Origin: Corynebacterium sp.
GTDB taxonomy: Bacteria; Actinomycetota; Actinomycetes; Mycobacteriales; Mycobacteriaceae
Direction: 5' to 3'
Assembly: GCA_030528295.1 (NCBI GenBank)
Contig: JAUMZC010000003.1
Location: forward strand, 11,419 to 53,870
Length of the DNA stretch: 42,452 nucleotides
Of this stretch, positions 1 to 9,777 are shown one piece after another. Numbering within the stretch: the stretch's first letter is position 1; every line of letters starts with the position of its first letter. Below the pieces are notes generated by a model. The model was not told the origin of the DNA. It saw nothing but the letters and a program-made list of their open reading frames with translations, and did not search any database. The position numbers and the translations under genes were made by a program.

Positions 1-2423
1 TGAAGGCTGGTGAAAGCGCTACCTCGAAGAAGATCCCAGCGGAGTTCAGCTGTACTGTTACCGAGCTGAATGCTGACGTTGAAGATGCGACACTTGTTAC
101 CACGGGTCTCGACACTACATTGACCATCGTGAAGGACGGTGATCCAAAAGATGGACCATTGAGCGTTACCAACAACTACTCGCAGTGGAAGGGCACGTTG
201 GAGATTTCCAAGCGCATTGCAGGTACGGATACGGTAGTCCAGTCCGTTGGCGATCGTGAGTTTGATGTTTCATACGTTTGTGTGAAGAACGGTAAGACTA
301 CCAATGAGGGTGAGTTGAAGGTTCGTGCAGGTCAAACTGCCGAAATCCAGGGAATTGTGGCCAACGCTGAATGCACAGTGACAGAGAAGCTTGCTTCTGC
401 TGAGATTGATAATCTGGACTTCGTACCAAGGAATTCGATTCTCGAAATAAACTCCATACCAGTTACTGCTGATGGTGGGCGTGGTACCGCTGAGTTGGTG
501 AACGCGTATCTTGAGCTTGGTAAGTTCGCCGTGGTCAAGCGTGTTGATGGTGTTCGTGGTGGCACCGGGGATAAGGAATTCACCTTTAACTACACCTGTG
601 GTGCAGATGTTGGTGTGATTGTTGCACGTGGTGATGGTAAGCCAGTGGAGGTTGATAAGACGTTCCCGGTTGGTACTGAGTGTACGGTCACTGAGGATGC
701 TGATTCTGCAGCTGTTGTTGATCACGCTGATGTTACTGTTGCGGCTGAGCGTGTCAAGAAGGTTGTTGTTGCGCCGGGCCAGCTGGTTGCTGCGGAGTTC
801 ACCAATGTGTACTCCCGTGATATGGGTAAGTTCAAGGTATCTAAGAAGCTTGTTGCTGATGCTGAGCTGAAGGTTCCGGGTGAATTCAAGGTTGATTACC
901 GCTGCACCAAGGATGGTGAGGAAGATAAGACCGGTACATTGACTGTTCCTGCGAACGGTTCGGTTGATTCTGAGGAAATGCCTACTGGTTATGCTTGCTC
1001 GGTTGTTGGTGAGCATGATGCCCTGGTTCCTGGTGCAACGCTGGTGACTGATTTGGGTTCTGGTGTGGAGATTGCTAAGGGCAATGTTCCGGTGATTGAG
1101 GTTTCCAATACGTACACCAAGAATTTCGGTGATTTTACTATCACCAAGACAGTGGTTGATCCGGATAATGTTGCCGAGGGTAAGGAATTTGAGTTCCGTT
1201 ATGTGTGTACTCCTCCGGAGGCGCGTAAGGATGAGAAGCCTGTCGAAGGCACTCTGAAGGTGAAGGCTGGTGAAAGCGCTACCTCGAAGAAGATCCCAGC
1301 GGAGTTCAGCTGTACCATCACCGAAGTTGGCGCTGAGATTATGGATTCCAACCTGACCACTACCGGCCTGGACACCAAGCTTGTCATTGCGACCGACAAG
1401 AACGGCAAGGTTGAAGTTGAGAATAAGTACTCCCAGTGGCGTGGTTCGTTGAATATCTCCAAGGCCATTGTTGGTACGGATGCCGTTGCAAAGATCGCTG
1501 ACGGGCATGAGTTCGATCTTTCGGTTAAGTGTATGAAGAACGGTAAGGTCACCAACGAGGATCGCGTGAAGGTTAAGGCTGGTACGACGGCTACGGTGAA
1601 CAACATTGTGGCGAACTCCAGCTGTACCGTGGAAGAAAACATGGACACCGTAGAGATTAAAAATCTACGTTTCCTCGGGGATTCTTCTGATACGCGTATC
1701 GATGCCCCGAAGGTCACCGCCGATGGTGGTGTTGCTGAGGTCACCGTTCGCAACGCTTATGTTGAACTGGGTACATTTATCTTCACCAAAGAAGTCAATG
1801 GTCTGACTGGCAACGCTGGTGATGCGAATCGTGAGTTCCATATTGTTGCTTCATGGATCGACAATGGCAAGCATGAGGAAAAGGAATTCGCTGTTCGTGC
1901 TGGTGAAGTAGTGAAGGATTTCCCTGCTCTTCCAGTTGGCACCAAAGTGACCCTGAAAGAAAAGCACCCTGGTGACAATATCCTTCAGCACTGGAATACG
2001 CCGGCGTTTAGCAGTGATCGGTTGGGTGCGGTCGTCGATAATCGCGACGGTACTGCCGTACTGACCATCGTGAGTGGCACCCCAGCTGATCTTCCGTTGA
2101 TGGTGAAGCTGACGAACTCTGCGAATCCGCCATGGTGGTGGCTCGCAATCCCTGGCGCCTTGCTTCTGCGCGCTGGTGATCCTGGAAGCTCCAATGGTTC
2201 CGGCAACACTGGCACTGGTACCCCGGGTATTGCAGCTCCTCTTGGTGAGAAGCAAACAGCTGCTCATACAGGCACTGCCCCTGCGAGTGGTGAGTCATTT
2301 GCAGCGAAGACAGCTGCTACATTGGCTCGTACTGGAGCCTCTGTGCTGAGTATCCTGACACTGGCTGGTGTAGTCACTGCAGCAGGTATTTACCTGGTTC
2401 GCCGTAACCGCAACAAGAGCTAG
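1..2423 (+). CDS. Large LAxTG wall-anchored adhesin with tandem DUF5979-like modules (5' end outside window)
   Basis: The reading frame is open from the window edge (first full codon at position 3), so only about 806 C-terminal residues are seen. It contains repeated modules of about 105 residues, starting near nt 192, 510, 822, 1125, 1440 and 1767, plus the end of an earlier one. Each begins with a G-x-F/L-x-[IV]-x-K strand, has a central Cys in a (Y/V)xC strand, and ends with a CTV-type strand; this resembles the DUF5979 family of corynebacterial surface proteins (family call from memory). The C-terminus has a Trp-rich stretch (PPWWWL), a Gly/Ser/Thr linker, the sorting signal LARTGA, one membrane segment and a basic RRNRNKS tail. 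It should be a covalently wall-linked adhesin. LARTG differs from the LPxTG of the tip and shaft pilins downstream, suggesting housekeeping-sortase anchoring. The start, signal peptide and any binding domain lie upstream. Confidence 0.85.
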   Translation, partial: KAGESATSKKIPAEFSCTVTELNADVEDATLVTTGLDTTLTIVKDGDPKDGPLSVTNNYSQWKGTLEISKRIAGTDTVVQSVGDREFDVSYVCVKNGKTTNEGELKVRAGQTAEIQGIVANAECTVTEKLASAEIDNLDFVPRNSILEINSIPVTADGGRGTAELVNAYLELGKFAVVKRVDGVRGGTGDKEFTFNYTCGADVGVIVARGDGKPVEVDKTFPVGTECTVTEDADSAAVVDHADVTVAAERVKKVVVAPGQLVAAEFTNVYSRDMGKFKVSKKLVADAELKVPGEFKVDYRCTKDGEEDKTGTLTVPANGSVDSEEMPTGYACSVVGEHDALVPGATLVTDLGSGVEIAKGNVPVIEVSNTYTKNFGDFTITKTVVDPDNVAEGKEFEFRYVCTPPEARKDEKPVEGTLKVKAGESATSKKIPAEFSCTITEVGAEIMDSNLTTTGLDTKLVIATDKNGKVEVENKYSQWRGSLNISKAIVGTDAVAKIADGHEFDLSVKCMKNGKVTNEDRVKVKAGTTATVNNIVANSSCTVEENMDTVEIKNLRFLGDSSDTRIDAPKVTADGGVAEVTVRNAYVELGTFIFTKEVNGLTGNAGDANREFHIVASWIDNGKHEEKEFAVRAGEVVKDFPALPVGTKVTLKEKHPGDNILQHWNTPAFSSDRLGAVVDNRDGTAVLTIVSGTPADLPLMVKLTNSANPPWWWLAIPGALLLRAGDPGSSNGSGNTGTGTPGIAAPLGEKQTAAHTGTAPASGESFAAKTAATLARTGASVLSILTLAGVVTAAGIYLVRRNRNKS

Positions 2424-2461
2424 TGCTTGGTAGGTAGCTGGTTTTCCAGTGATCTAGAAAG

Positions 2462-2510
2462 ACCTGGTAGAGCTCCCTGGAATGGGGTTCTACCAGGTTT
2501 TCTTTGTTGT
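2462..2510 (+). terminator. Rho-independent terminator of the adhesin gene
   Basis: Ten-bp perfect stem ACCTGGTAGA (2462-2471) with TCTACCAGGT (2489-2498), 17-nt loop, followed by a T-rich run. It separates the adhesin transcript from asd. Confidence 0.85.
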
Positions 2511-2519
2511 TTTCTGGCA

Positions 2520-2548
2520 TTGTTTCTTCTATCAGGTCAGATTAAGAT
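2520..2548 (+). promoter_or_regulatory. Candidate promoter of asd
   Basis: TTGTTT (2520-2525), 17-bp spacer, TAAGAT (2543-2548), predicting a start near 2555 and a 40-nt leader. It lies directly after the adhesin terminator, where asd needs its own promoter. Motif match only. Confidence 0.5.
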
Positions 2549-2586
2549 TGGTAAAAACTCCTTGATCTTGGGGTTTTCAGTATTGA

Positions 2587-3627
<1,041 letters not shown>

Positions 3628-3640
3628 CCAGGCAACATGA

Positions 3641-3675
3641 TCCCCGGGTTGGTTTTCCACCCGGGGATTTTTCAT
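3641..3675 (+). terminator. Rho-independent terminator of asd
   Basis: Nine-bp stem TCCCCGGGT (3641-3649) with ACCCGGGGA (3659-3667), followed by TTTTTCATT; 14 bp after the asd stop codon. Confidence 0.9.
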
Positions 3676-3679
3676 TCCT

Positions 3680-4422
3680 TACGGCGGTACAAGAATTATC
3701 GTGTATACATGTTGTATCGAATTAAATATTTGAATCCATTATTTTGTGCACACTTGATACTGGTACGGCCTTCTTGCTTTGTGGATAGGTTAATTTGTTA
3801 GCTCCCATAGGGTAGCCCTACTTGTTGGAATCCTGATTTGCATTCCTAAAACGGATGTATCTTAGGGCTATTGTTTGGGTTTGGCGCGAGCTGGTTCAGC
3901 TCAAAGATACGTTATGGCCAGCTCTTTTGCTCGCAACCTGAGTGTTTCTGAGTGGGTGTGGGGTGTGCTGAAGGTGAACGCATGGCTGCTTGTCAGCGGG
4001 TTTGTGATCCCCCGTGAGCTACCCCTTATAAGGAAAGGCGATATTAAAATTAAGCTTGCTCCACAGTGCATTAACTAAATTCTGAGTAGGGTTATTGTAA
4101 GCGTCAATGCGTTTCTTAAGTTCGGGGGCGGGCTTTTGGGGAAAAATTCATTCTTCCTGGAGGTTTAGAGGTCTGAACACTTGAATTTTGCTGGATTTAT
4201 ATTGAGTGGGGCGCTCTCTATACCAGTAGTATTTCAATTAAAACTTAAAAGTAGCTCATCGGCTAATTAGGAAATATACATTTTGGCATCAAAACAAATG
4301 GCGGCGTGCGATGGTCTCAATCGTGCTAGCTTCAGCAGTGTTAGAGCAAGTGAAGTTGACGTCAAAAAATATTTAGCGGGCAACAATTAACTACTGCTTA
4401 AGAAATACGGGAAGGATCAGCT
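3680..4422. other. AT-rich 740-bp intergenic region before the pilus operon
   Basis: No convincing coding sequence: the only modest open frame (3875-4078, TTG start) has no ribosome site and no recognisable product. The stretch is visibly more AT-rich than its flanks and presumably holds the pilus-operon promoter, but no -35/-10 pair with 16-18 bp spacing stands out. TTGACG at 4356 has no matching -10; a TTGAGT/TAGTAT pair at 4202-4232 has an unfavourable 19-bp spacer. A good ribosome site, GGGAAGGA (4409-4416), ends the region. Confidence 0.6.
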
Positions 4423-6897
4423 ATGCAACAACGCCAAGCCTGCGCTTGTGCATTTTGCGTATCTCCGCAGGTTGTGGGGTTGCATCTTGCTTGTTACCTG
4501 AGCAGTATCCTTGCGTCATTGGTGGTTGTTATTGGAATGTCGCCCGCAGCACAAGCTATCACTTCCACACCTAATTCTCAGGTAGAAACAAGTAGTGCAT
4601 TACCAATTTCCACGGATGAAACTGTAACTGAAGAAGTGAGCTCCACCCTAGAAGAGCCAACCACTTCGCTTACAGAAATCGAAGAATTCCGGGCGGGTTT
4701 TGGCGGATTCGCCGTCGAAATACCGGAATCTCGCCCAGATACTAACGCTCCTCAAGATGATGCAGCCTTCCGTGTGCATGCCAGCTATGAGTTGCCCGAA
4801 GGGAAAACTGTCGAGGACTATCCAAATTGGGTGGCTCCGGGAAACGTCGATCGTGAGGGGAGGGGTGGAGCCTTCGCTCTGAATCTGCAATTTGGTTCGA
4901 CCGAGGATTCCCCGGAATTACCTGCGGGAACGACGGTGACTTTGGAGTTTCCTGTAACGGCAGCTTCTCATACGCCACAAGGTTGGGCCTGGTCTGGTTT
5001 AGAGTTCGATCCGGATTCTTTCGAGATTGGCAATCGCGAGCGCCGTGAATTCCGTGTGGAACCCGTGTTGCGCCAGGGAGAAAAGAAGTTTTCCGTGGAG
5101 CTTCGAGTACACGGAACCGACAAGGTAGCGCGAGAAGAATTCCATTTCGGCTATGAATGTGGCGTCAACGGAGAATCGCGCCGGGGAAACTTCGCACTCC
5201 GGGCCAATGAAGAACCGTTCGTAGTTGATGCGCTGCTTCCGGTTGGCACGAAATGCGCAGTTCGAGCCTCCAAGGAAACCGTGCTGCCAGGTGTTTTGCT
5301 GGTGACTGCGCCAGAGGATTTTGTCAAAGAGTTCATCGTGGGTTCCAAAACTCATTCACCTGATGCTGAGTTTGAATTCACCTACGAGGATGCCAATCAA
5401 CTCAATATGGTGAAGCGTCCGTTCGACCAGCGCAGTGTTGTTGCAAAAGTGGAGTCTGATGGCAGTGGCAAGTTCACCGCTCGCTACCGCCTGGAATTTA
5501 CGAACACGCGGACCGGGCCAGTAGTGCTTGACGGTGAAGTGTTCGACGATGTTGCGTTCCCTGCTGGGATCTCAATTGAACAGGTAGAGATTCGTGATAC
5601 CGAAAAAGGTGATCCTATCAGCGGCATCGTCGTTGATCCGCAGGAAGAACGCGAGGACCACGTGTTCCGCCGGACCCATATTCCCGGTGCGGTGATTGGC
5701 CGAGTCGATGCCGGTAAAACAAAGACTCTGTTTGTCGACGTCGTGGCAACGGCGAGCCGCGAAGCTTTGGGCAGCATGAAGGACGTCGAGTGCATTGGGC
5801 CAGACCCATCAGCAGAAGAGGCTAAAAACCCATCCGGTTTGCAGAATTCGCTGATTGTCCCCGAAACCATCGAGGATCTGGACGGGCCAGACAACAACCA
5901 CGCTTGTATCAACCTGGCATTGCCGAAAGTCAGCGTCGAACACAAGCCACGTCCAGGTAAACCAGTGACGATCTACCCCAATGGTCACGGTGAGCTTGAG
6001 TACGAAATTCATGTGCGTAACAACGAACGCCGAACAAACGCGAACGTCGCAACGCTTAAAGAAGAACTTGGTCTAGCCGATATTGAAGTTGTCGGTGACG
6101 CAACAGTGACTGCAAAGCCCGATAACGGCGTAGTCATCTCAGACGTGCGGGAAACCATCCCCGTCGCGGACGTCGTCGGCGAATTTGATATCGCAACAGG
6201 AATCGAACTGCCTGCGCGAACAGGTGTGACATTCACCTTGAAGTTGCCAATTAAAGTCTCAGCGCCACGAGAAAGCGTTGGCCTGTGGGGACGCCTGCGA
6301 AACTGCTATCAAAACCCCGACGGCAATTTCGAGGGCGGAGTGCAAGCTCGAGTCAATATCCCATTTGACTCAGATGGTCCTGGAAACAACGTTGCGTGTA
6401 TACCAGTGCAGCCGCCAGAACTCCCAACACTCAAATTGGCAAAAGTCGACTATGACAAAGAACCACTGCCTGGCGCCGAGTTCTTCATCTTCCCGGACAA
6501 AAACGGCGGGATTGGATGTGCCCCGGTCAATGGTGCGAATCCAGTGCCAATCAATCCGGAAGAACCCAACGTGGCGATCATTACGTTGGCGCCCGGAAAG
6601 TACCACCTGATTGAAACAAAGGCTCCAAAATCTCACAGCCTGTTGGCGCGACCAGTTCCGTTTGAAATCACCCCAACTGAAGACGGCCTGGGCTATCGCA
6701 TCAAGCTCGTAGCGGAAACCGACGAATACGTGGTCTCCCCAGACGGAATGAACCTGCGGGTAGCAAACACTCTTTCCGGCGAATTGCCAGACACCGGTGG
6801 GCACGGGCCAGCACACCAAATACTGCTGGGACTCCTCGTTGTACTCCTCGGATCTCTAGTACTTCACAGATACACAACAACCACGAAAGCGAACTGA
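4423..6897 (+). CDS. Sortase-dependent pilus tip pilin / adhesin (LPDTG)
   Basis: The 824-residue surface protein begins with a signal peptide (residues 1 to about 45, ending SPAAQA) that unusually contains four Cys. A central part (about 205-305) resembles the DUF5979 modules of the adhesin at the window start. Two following beta-sandwich-like modules each end in the same DGPxNNxACI motif. The C-terminal part (about 670-785) looks like a prealbumin-type pilin domain with an E-box-like segment (YHLIETKAP). The sorting signal is LPDTGG, then a hydrophobic segment and a short tail. Large size and first position in a tip-shaft-sortase-base cluster argue for the tip pilin; no von Willebrand A domain was recognised. 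ATG 4423 follows GGGAAGGA. Tip assignment is inferred from size and context. Confidence 0.8.
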   Translation: MQQRQACACAFCVSPQVVGLHLACYLSSILASLVVVIGMSPAAQAITSTPNSQVETSSALPISTDETVTEEVSSTLEEPTTSLTEIEEFRAGFGGFAVEIPESRPDTNAPQDDAAFRVHASYELPEGKTVEDYPNWVAPGNVDREGRGGAFALNLQFGSTEDSPELPAGTTVTLEFPVTAASHTPQGWAWSGLEFDPDSFEIGNRERREFRVEPVLRQGEKKFSVELRVHGTDKVAREEFHFGYECGVNGESRRGNFALRANEEPFVVDALLPVGTKCAVRASKETVLPGVLLVTAPEDFVKEFIVGSKTHSPDAEFEFTYEDANQLNMVKRPFDQRSVVAKVESDGSGKFTARYRLEFTNTRTGPVVLDGEVFDDVAFPAGISIEQVEIRDTEKGDPISGIVVDPQEEREDHVFRRTHIPGAVIGRVDAGKTKTLFVDVVATASREALGSMKDVECIGPDPSAEEAKNPSGLQNSLIVPETIEDLDGPDNNHACINLALPKVSVEHKPRPGKPVTIYPNGHGELEYEIHVRNNERRTNANVATLKEELGLADIEVVGDATVTAKPDNGVVISDVRETIPVADVVGEFDIATGIELPARTGVTFTLKLPIKVSAPRESVGLWGRLRNCYQNPDGNFEGGVQARVNIPFDSDGPGNNVACIPVQPPELPTLKLAKVDYDKEPLPGAEFFIFPDKNGGIGCAPVNGANPVPINPEEPNVAIITLAPGKYHLIETKAPKSHSLLARPVPFEITPTEDGLGYRIKLVAETDEYVVSPDGMNLRVANTLSGELPDTGGHGPAHQILLGLLVVLLGSLVLHRYTTTTKAN

Positions 6898-7039
6898 ACA
6901 TGAAGCAGTTTCAACCAAAGTTTCGGCACCGCGCCGGACCGGTCCTATGAGCGTTGCGCTGAAAAACTCCATAGGAACCTCATCCCAAACTTCATACTTC
7001 CCACTCTTCCCACACTTTCAAAAAAGAAAGGTATGCAAC

Positions 7040-8740
7040 ATGCGTACTATGCGTCTCGCTGCCCGTGCAGCCATCGTCGGACTCGTCCTTTCCTGCAGCG
7101 CGGTCGGTGCTCCTACCGCATTCGCTGACCCAGAGACAGTAGCTCCAGTACCAGCAGCAGCTCCAGCAGCGTTTACCCCTGATTCCACCATTGACGTTGC
7201 AAAAACCGGTAGCTTGACCATCCACAAGCGCCTGAACCCAGAGAGCTTCGGCAGCGCAACGGGTACCGCCCAAGATGCGCAGGATGCCAAGGGCACCCCA
7301 GTTGAAGGTGTGAAGTTCAAGATCTCCCGCGTTGACTCCGTGAATGGTGAGAAGATCGACCTGGGCACCAATGAGGGCTATGCCAAGGCTCAGGAATTTG
7401 CCACTCGCTACAGCGAAGCAGCCGATCGCAAGGCATTCCTGAATGACAACCAAGTTGCGCTTGCTGACACCGTTGAGGTTGTGACCGGCGCTGATGGTTC
7501 TGCTACCCAGTCTGGTCTGGGCGTCGCTTTGTACGTTGTTGAAGAAGACGTCGCTGGATCCACCGACATCAAGGTCAACGGTGAGGCAGTCAATGGTGCT
7601 CTGACCCAGGCTGCACCATTCTTGGTCTTCCTGCCAATGACCAACCCAAGCACCAACGAGTGGAACTACGATATCCACGCGGTGCCGAAGAACAGCACCG
7701 TTGGCATCACCAAGGAGGTCGTTGATTTCAAGAACGATCGTGGCGTGAACGCTGGCGAGGTTCTTGAGTACATTGTGACCACGGACGTTCCTACGATCGA
7801 AGCTGGTCAGGCGCTCAAAGAATACGTCATGAGTGACCGTCTTCCTAAGGAAGTAACCTTCATTGATTTGGAGCGCCTCAAGGTTGAAATTGAAGGCGTT
7901 GATGTAAATGCAGGTGACTATATCATCGAAGATACGCCAGAAAACTCTGTTATTGTCCGGTTCACTGAGGGGGCTGGATTGGTCAAACTGAGTGAAAATG
8001 CTGGAAAGAAAGTTAAGTTTACCATTCCAGTTACTGTGAATGCGCCGGTCCTTGAAGAAGCTGATGTAGACGACGACCCAGCAATCTTGGGAAACGACGG
8101 TACTGACGTTCTTGATGGTGTGGCAGTTAACCGCGCAGTACTGAGCTTCACCAATCAGCACGGCTACACCACCCAGGTTGAGTCCAACTCCGTGAAGTCC
8201 CGCTGGGGTAACCTGAACATCCTCAAGACCGACCCGAAGAAGAGCGGTGACGACGTCGCTCTCGATGGCGCTCGCTTCGAGCTGTACCGCTGCACTGACG
8301 AAAACACCCCGAAGGGTGACAAGCTGACCGTTGGTGGCAAGAGCGAATGGGTTTCCGGTGAAGACGGCACCAAGGGCCTGATCACCATCAAGGGCCTCCA
8401 GGTTACCGACTTGTTGAACAACGAAGCTCAGGACAACGACAAGGCCGACAAGTACTGCCTCAAGGAGACCCAGGCTCCAGAAGGCTACGAGCTGGCTCCA
8501 AAGATGCACGTCATTGACTTCAAGGAAGAGGACCTTGACGCTGCCGATCCGGTCACCATCCACGGTATCTCCGTTGAGAACAACCGCATCACCCAAACCG
8601 CTGAGGTCATCAACCTGACCAAGACCTCCAGCTTCCTGCCAAACACCGGTGGCGCTGGTATCGGACTCCTGATGGCTGTTGGTGCACTGATCATCGGTGC
8701 AGGTGCATGGGCTGCAAAGCGCATGAGCCGCAAAGCCTAA
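7040..8740 (+). CDS. Major shaft pilin, SpaA/SpaD/SpaH type (LPNTG)
   Basis: This is the polymerising backbone subunit of a covalent pilus. ATG 7040 is chosen (566 aa) because AGAAAGG (7025-7031) lies 8 bp upstream and a normal signal peptide follows; an in-frame ATG at 6947 would add 31 residues lacking those features. After signal cleavage near TAFA-DPET come pilin Ig-like domains. The pilin motif is a variant of WxxxVxVYPK: WNYDIHAVPKN, whose Lys should attack the preceding subunit. An E-box (YCLKETQAPEGY) sits in the C-terminal domain. The sorting signal is LPNTGGAG, followed by a membrane helix and KRMSRKA. It lies 142 bp after the tip gene and is followed by two hairpins before the sortase gene, which may favour high pilin expression. 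Confidence 0.93.
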   Translation: MRTMRLAARAAIVGLVLSCSAVGAPTAFADPETVAPVPAAAPAAFTPDSTIDVAKTGSLTIHKRLNPESFGSATGTAQDAQDAKGTPVEGVKFKISRVDSVNGEKIDLGTNEGYAKAQEFATRYSEAADRKAFLNDNQVALADTVEVVTGADGSATQSGLGVALYVVEEDVAGSTDIKVNGEAVNGALTQAAPFLVFLPMTNPSTNEWNYDIHAVPKNSTVGITKEVVDFKNDRGVNAGEVLEYIVTTDVPTIEAGQALKEYVMSDRLPKEVTFIDLERLKVEIEGVDVNAGDYIIEDTPENSVIVRFTEGAGLVKLSENAGKKVKFTIPVTVNAPVLEEADVDDDPAILGNDGTDVLDGVAVNRAVLSFTNQHGYTTQVESNSVKSRWGNLNILKTDPKKSGDDVALDGARFELYRCTDENTPKGDKLTVGGKSEWVSGEDGTKGLITIKGLQVTDLLNNEAQDNDKADKYCLKETQAPEGYELAPKMHVIDFKEEDLDAADPVTIHGISVENNRITQTAEVINLTKTSSFLPNTGGAGIGLLMAVGALIIGAGAWAAKRMSRKA

Positions 8741-8751
8741 GCCTAGGCAAT

Positions 8752-8812
8752 CGCCCTAGCTGTGAGGGCGTCGAAAAGCACAGCGGGTCTGCGGGGAACC
8801 ACTAATCCCCGC
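8752..8812 (+). promoter_or_regulatory. Two hairpins without U-tract between shaft pilin and sortase genes
   Basis: Stem 1: CGCCCT (8752-8757) with AGGGCG (8765-8770). Stem 2: GCGGGGA (8791-8797) with TCCCCGC (8806-8812). Neither has a T-run, so they resemble partial attenuators or mRNA-stabilising 3' structures that would lower sortase expression relative to pilin. Function inferred. Confidence 0.55.
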
Positions 8813-8838
8813 CCATACGTTGCGATAAAGGAGCTGGA

Positions 8839-9777
8839 TTGGCAGTGCACCGCTACTCAATGATCGCGGAACAACCGCAGCCTCAAACAGAGGAAACCCT
8901 GCAGTCCAAACTACTGCGTATGCTCCTGCCGGTGCTCATCATCATCGTTGGAATGGGTGTGCTGATGTACCCGGTGATCGCAACGCAATGGAACAACATC
9001 CAGCAGCAAAAAGTTACTGAAGATTATGCCCAATTCGTGGATAACCAACCCGAAGAGGTCCGTAATCAAATGTTCGAAGCGGCACTCCAATACAACGCCG
9101 AACAAGAGGGCAGCCCAATTCTAGACCCTTGGCTCGCCGAGATTACGGAAGATAATCCCGAATACCAGCACTATCTTCAGCAACTCCAAACCGGCAGCGC
9201 AATGGCACAGATTGTTGTGCCATCTGCCAAAGTAAAACTTCCCGTCTACCACGGCAGCGACGAAAAAACCCTGGAAAAGGGGGTTGGTCATCTGTTTGGC
9301 ACCAGCTTGCCTGTGGGCGGTGAAAGTACCCACTCAGTGTTGACCGGACATACCGGACTAGCAAATGCCACGTTATTCGATAATTTAATCGACGTTCGCG
9401 AAGGCGACGCAATCTACCTGAACGTTTTGGGAAACCCGTTGAAATATGAAGTCGACCAGATCAACGTGGTGCTTCCAAAAGAAGTTGAACACCTCGCAGT
9501 AGTAGAAGGCGAGGACCTTGTCACACTCATTACATGTACGCCGTATGGCATTAACTCCCACCGGCTCTTAGTGCGCGGACATCGCGTACCAATGGAACCC
9601 GGCGAAGAAAAACTGCTGGAAGAACAAGGCGGGCTGGTCTGGCAGTGGTGGATGCTCGCAGCAATAGCCGCATGTTCCCTGATCTTTATCATCCTCTTTG
9701 TATGGATGTGGCGAACACTCCGCGGCGGACGCAACACCAACAACAGCACGCAGGATCAGGAACACGACGATGACTAG
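8839..9777 (+). CDS. Class C pilin-specific sortase
   Basis: Membrane transpeptidase that cleaves LPxTG pilins and joins them to the shaft Lys. The 312-residue protein has an N-terminal membrane helix (about 26-48), a lid region with the DPW motif typical of class C sortases (ILDPW, about 95), catalytic His171 (LTGHTG), Cys233 (TLITCTPYG) and Arg242 (SHRLLVRG), and a C-terminal membrane helix with a charged tail. The 62- and 9-residue His-Cys and Cys-Arg spacings equal those of pneumococcal SrtC1 as remembered. Start: TTG 8839 with AAAGGAG (8826-8832) six bases upstream; GTG 8845 is the alternative. It overlaps the base pilin gene by 8 bp, indicating coupling. Confidence 0.95.
   Translation: MAVHRYSMIAEQPQPQTEETLQSKLLRMLLPVLIIIVGMGVLMYPVIATQWNNIQQQKVTEDYAQFVDNQPEEVRNQMFEAALQYNAEQEGSPILDPWLAEITEDNPEYQHYLQQLQTGSAMAQIVVPSAKVKLPVYHGSDEKTLEKGVGHLFGTSLPVGGESTHSVLTGHTGLANATLFDNLIDVREGDAIYLNVLGNPLKYEVDQINVVLPKEVEHLAVVEGEDLVTLITCTPYGINSHRLLVRGHRVPMEPGEEKLLEEQGGLVWQWWMLAAIAACSLIFIILFVWMWRTLRGGRNTNNSTQDQEHDDD

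Noticed and set aside
270..1508. Long minus-strand open frame (412 codons) opposite the adhesin
   Set aside because: Shadow of the repetitive adhesin codons; no recognisable domain, ribosome site or promoter.
3875..4078. 67-codon plus-strand frame in the asd-pilus gap
   Set aside because: TTG start, no Shine-Dalgarno, no recognisable motif; the region is probably regulatory or degenerate.
6992..8596. Minus-strand open frame of 534 codons opposite the shaft pilin
   Set aside because: The plus strand encodes a complete pilin with signal peptide, E-box and LPNTG; the antisense product is composition-driven.
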